A stretch of DNA of 64,000 nucleotides from Moringa oleifera (Eukaryota > Streptophyta > Magnoliopsida > Brassicales > Moringaceae): positions 1,933,001-1,997,000 of the forward strand of contig JAJFZO010000234.1 of assembly GCA_021397835.1 (NCBI GenBank), given 5' to 3'. The notes under the pieces are model-generated. The model saw only the letters and a program-made list of their open reading frames with translations, had not been told where the DNA came from and did no database searches. Both the position numbers and the translations under genes were made by a program. The number at the start of each line of letters is the position of its first letter. Position 1 is the first letter of the stretch. This document shows positions 61,501 through 64,000 of this stretch, piece by piece.

Positions 61501-62510
61501 TTGGGTATTTCACAACAAAATATGTTTACAACCCCATCTCCATAAAACGAGATTTTCCAAGAGCCCAATCACCCCAACCAAAAGGGGAACAAACAAAAAT
61601 AAAGAGCAGCATTTTCCAAATTCAACAAAATAAAAACAACTAAATTTTCATTGCTAACACTGGACATGATGCTTCTTTACAAAAGAGTCAGTTAAATGTA
61701 GTCTTTGTATAGCCTAATAATGGCATCAACCTAATTGAAGAGAGCAGCTATAGGTGGAAGGTTGAGGAGCCCTAGTCGTATCCTTGCCTCAGTCTCTCAA
61801 GAATCCTTTCAGAATTTCTAGACCATCTCCTTATGTAAATAAGTCGACACTAAGATGAAAAATCAGTTTGAAATGAGTTCAATCACTTAATTTTGGCAAT
61901 GTACAGAACACAAAGGTGTCCCAAATTTGTATGAGAATCCTAACTCCACCATATCCACCATCACAAAGAAGAAAGCATGGAGTACAAATTTTGTCTTCAA
62001 AAGAATCTCTCATTCTGCAAGCCCAACTTCTGCACAACTACAGATGTCAATGGAAAAACATCAGCAACAGCAGTACAGGAACAGCAAGAAGGGATGAAGT
62101 CTATGTAGGCCTGGAGCACATTCACAGACTAACCTAGACATCAACAAGCCCTAAAGTAAACAACGTAATTATCATGGCAAGTCAGTAACTCTACATTCAC
62201 CTTTCTGCATTTCAACACCAAAAATTGATAAAACAAAAGAAAAACAAAATCCTTGCTTCCTCTTTTCTACTTAATTTTTTCTAATATGTAAAGGTTTATT
62301 GTAAACACAAGCATAAAAAACTAACTTGGCACTGGATTTACCAAGTTGCAGAAAGGAACACATCCCTCACACTTATTTCAGTTTCTTTTTCATTCATACC
62401 AACTTAAATTCTTTACTACACTGCACATTATCCCAACTGACTGAATCAAATTGAACCAGACAGACAACAAAACATGATTAAGTGCATGTAGTCTTACATT
62501 TCTCCACCTT
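61501..62510 (-). other. Probable 3' UTR of the ATX-like gene
   Basis: Less AT-rich than 58-61 kb and directly downstream of the stop codon on the minus strand. It looks like transcribed trailer sequence. The 3' end and any intron in it cannot be placed from sequence alone; 61.6 kb is the most likely end. Confidence 0.45.
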
Positions 62511-63140
62511 TCATTCCTCTCTCCAATCTGTTAATTCACTCCGAGGAGCATGCAGCTTCGCCACTTGTTCCTCTGCTTCCATATCATTAACAACACCTCG
62601 GCATCTTGGAAACCCACAATAACATGGAAGCTGTTCATCAATTGAAAAAAACCTGCAAGATCGAAGGAATTATATACTTTCCAGAACGAACAAGAAAGAC
62701 AGTAAAAATTACATTCTCAAGGACTCGAGGTAAACCTATAATCATATGTCAGTTCTTCCCATCTTTTAATATCCCTCTTTGCAAATATAATGATATGCTC
62801 GTCACCATTGACACTAATAACTCTTGAATAGCAGTTCGGCTGCACAAAATAAAAGTCAGATTAACAGTCTTAACATTATTTGTCTTATCAAGCTTTTATA
62901 GATATTTAAACTATGAAGGTATACAGTATGCAAGTTATCATAATGGTTGGGTGATCCACGTGGACCAAAAACAATACAGCTCTTTATATGACAACATTTA
63001 AATTTGACCAAACAACATTATAAGTGGAAGCAAAAGATACGCACTTCACATGAGTGATTGATCAGATGAGCGATGCTTCCTGCCCTTGTCGCATCAATGA
63101 CTCGTTCATCATCAATGCGGAACATGTACGTCCCAGCACC
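62511..63140 (-). CDS. ATX1/ATX2-like histone H3K4 methyltransferase, C-terminal exons (SET and post-SET)
   Basis: Three minus-strand exons: 63140-63045 (32 codons), 62839-62736 (34 codons plus 2 bases) and 62652-62511 with TGA at 62513-62511. All junctions are GT-AG and keep frame. They encode [20 protein letters not shown] and [12 protein letters not shown], then [20 protein letters not shown] with WEELTYDYR, then the post-[13 protein letters not shown] and end SELTDWREE. The NHSCEPNC block binds S-adenosylmethionine and the YDY tyrosine belongs to the active site. The trithorax-type ATX1/ATX2 family trimethylates H3 lysine 4 at plant genes. Everything upstream (PWWP, FYR, PHD and the first SET exon) lies beyond the window. 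No stop or frameshift, so it is probably functional. Confidence 0.93.
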
Positions 63141-64000
63141 CTGCAAGGGAAAAGGCACTCAACAACTTTCCAAAACTGCTACTCTCTTATTACATACTCT
63201 AGCATCCAAGAAAGAAGATTTTATGGAGCAGACACAAGAAAGAAATGATATTGTCTCGCTTTTTACACTCCAACAGTACATCCTGTTTCTGCAGTAATAA
63301 GAGAAAGTGCTGCTTTAATTTATGATAAGCTCTGTTATGGTTTTCAAATTCCAGTTATTCCAAATACCTTCCTGCACTGCCAGGTAGATTACATTTTAGT
63401 TTACTGTGGTAAACCAGGTTGGATGTTTTTTCTGGACCTTAAAGTGGTCTAGCCGTCAGTTTACAAGTTTAGTTGGTGCTTAGGCACCAATTATCTGTAG
63501 TCTATACAATGGTCTATAATCCTGAAATTTGAAGAAATGCTGGAAGACAGAATCATTTGCTTATGTGCTGTGGACATATGATCCCTTTTATCTTGAGTGT
63601 GATGCTAACGATCCTTAGTTGTGATGGATTGTCCCATACTAGGTCTTTTTCACGAGAACCATACCAAATGTAACACCTGTGAAAGGAATCTGGTACACCA
63701 ATTACAAATTTCATGGCTCAATAATCACCCGCATACCTAAAATTAATGAAGAACATCACCCTTATTCACTTCCATGATTCAGGAAAGGGGTCATTAAGGA
63801 AAGGTATCAGTTGAAACATATAAGGTCAAGTGAATAGTACTAGATTTCGGTCATAAAGAACTAGTCATAGCAACAAATTAAGCTCCTGTAACTTTCTTGG
63901 TTTCAACAGGTCCAACAAAATGCCAGCCAATTTAATATAATCATGTCAGCTTTTGAAGAAAGGCTTTCACCTTACAGAATTCCATTCTCATGTAAAAATA
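63141..64000 (-). other. Intron of the ATX-like gene (at least 860 bp)
   Basis: Upstream of the GAGTYMF exon on the minus strand. The preceding SET exon is not recognisable before the window ends. Ends at the acceptor ccttttcccttgcag. Confidence 0.7.

Noticed and set aside
61916..62137. 73-residue plus-strand frame
   Set aside because: Lies in the probable 3' UTR of the minus-strand ATX-like gene, with no recognised domain.
63054..63297. Two overlapping plus-strand frames of 64 and 74 residues
   Set aside because: They are the complement of the SET exon at 63045-63140 and its intron. The minus strand carries the recognisable protein.

Overview
The window is AT-rich nuclear DNA from a plant, most likely a eudicot. 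Spliced GT-AG exons, a tRNA-iMet-type primer site, Tat/Ogre-type Ty3-gypsy elements, an En/Spm (CACTA) transposon and an ATX1/ATX2-type SET-domain gene all point that way. There is no bacterial gene organisation, and I see no tRNA or rRNA gene and no CRISPR array. One host gene is supported: the last three exons of a trithorax-like H3K4 methyltransferase on the minus strand at 62.5-63.1 kb, with its probable 3' UTR. About 50 kb of what remains is a nest of transposable elements.

Layout. 1-8.0 kb: two diverged copies of an AT-rich ~1.35 kb direct repeat flank a 3'-truncated, heavily mutated Ty1/copia element (5' LTR 1705-2440). 8022-18483: a full-length CACTA transposon with matching terminal repeats, a 3-bp AAA target duplication, hairpin-forming subterminal repeats, a ~105-bp tandem array, a TNP2-type transposase gene and a second gene joining a Ptta/En/Spm domain to a Ulp1-like protease. 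It also carries a leucine-zipper exon that looks captured. 18504-58352: one LINE (L1-type), split by everything in between. Its ORF1 zinc-knuckle region, RT and zf-RVT lie left of 23205. Its RNase H domain and poly-A lie right of 57840, and an 8-bp candidate target duplication flanks the whole. A small AT-rich MITE-like insert sits at 21.7-22.3 kb.

23206-57839: a nested Tat/Ogre-like gypsy complex inside the LINE. The outer element ('E', plus strand) has a 4.76 kb 5' LTR, a PBS-like site, ORF1 (DUF7745-like), gag, protease, RT-RNase H, a second (archaeal-type) RNase H, integrase, a minisatellite 3' UTR, a polypurine tract and a 3' LTR. That 3' LTR is split at 40350/51991 by a second gypsy complex ('D', minus strand). 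D holds two pol copies head to head, forming a ~2.5 kb-arm inverted repeat. The right end of E is odd: it is an inverted copy of the LTR start, not an LTR end. The giant LTRs carry an antisense, coiled-coil, gag-like ORF (PF04195-like) in U3.

58.36-61.5 kb is AT-rich intergenic DNA. Every transposon gene seen is broken by stops or frameshifts. The inferred order of events is LINE, then E, then D, with the CACTA element probably the youngest large insertion because its ends and target duplication are intact. All family assignments come from motif recognition by eye, without database searches.
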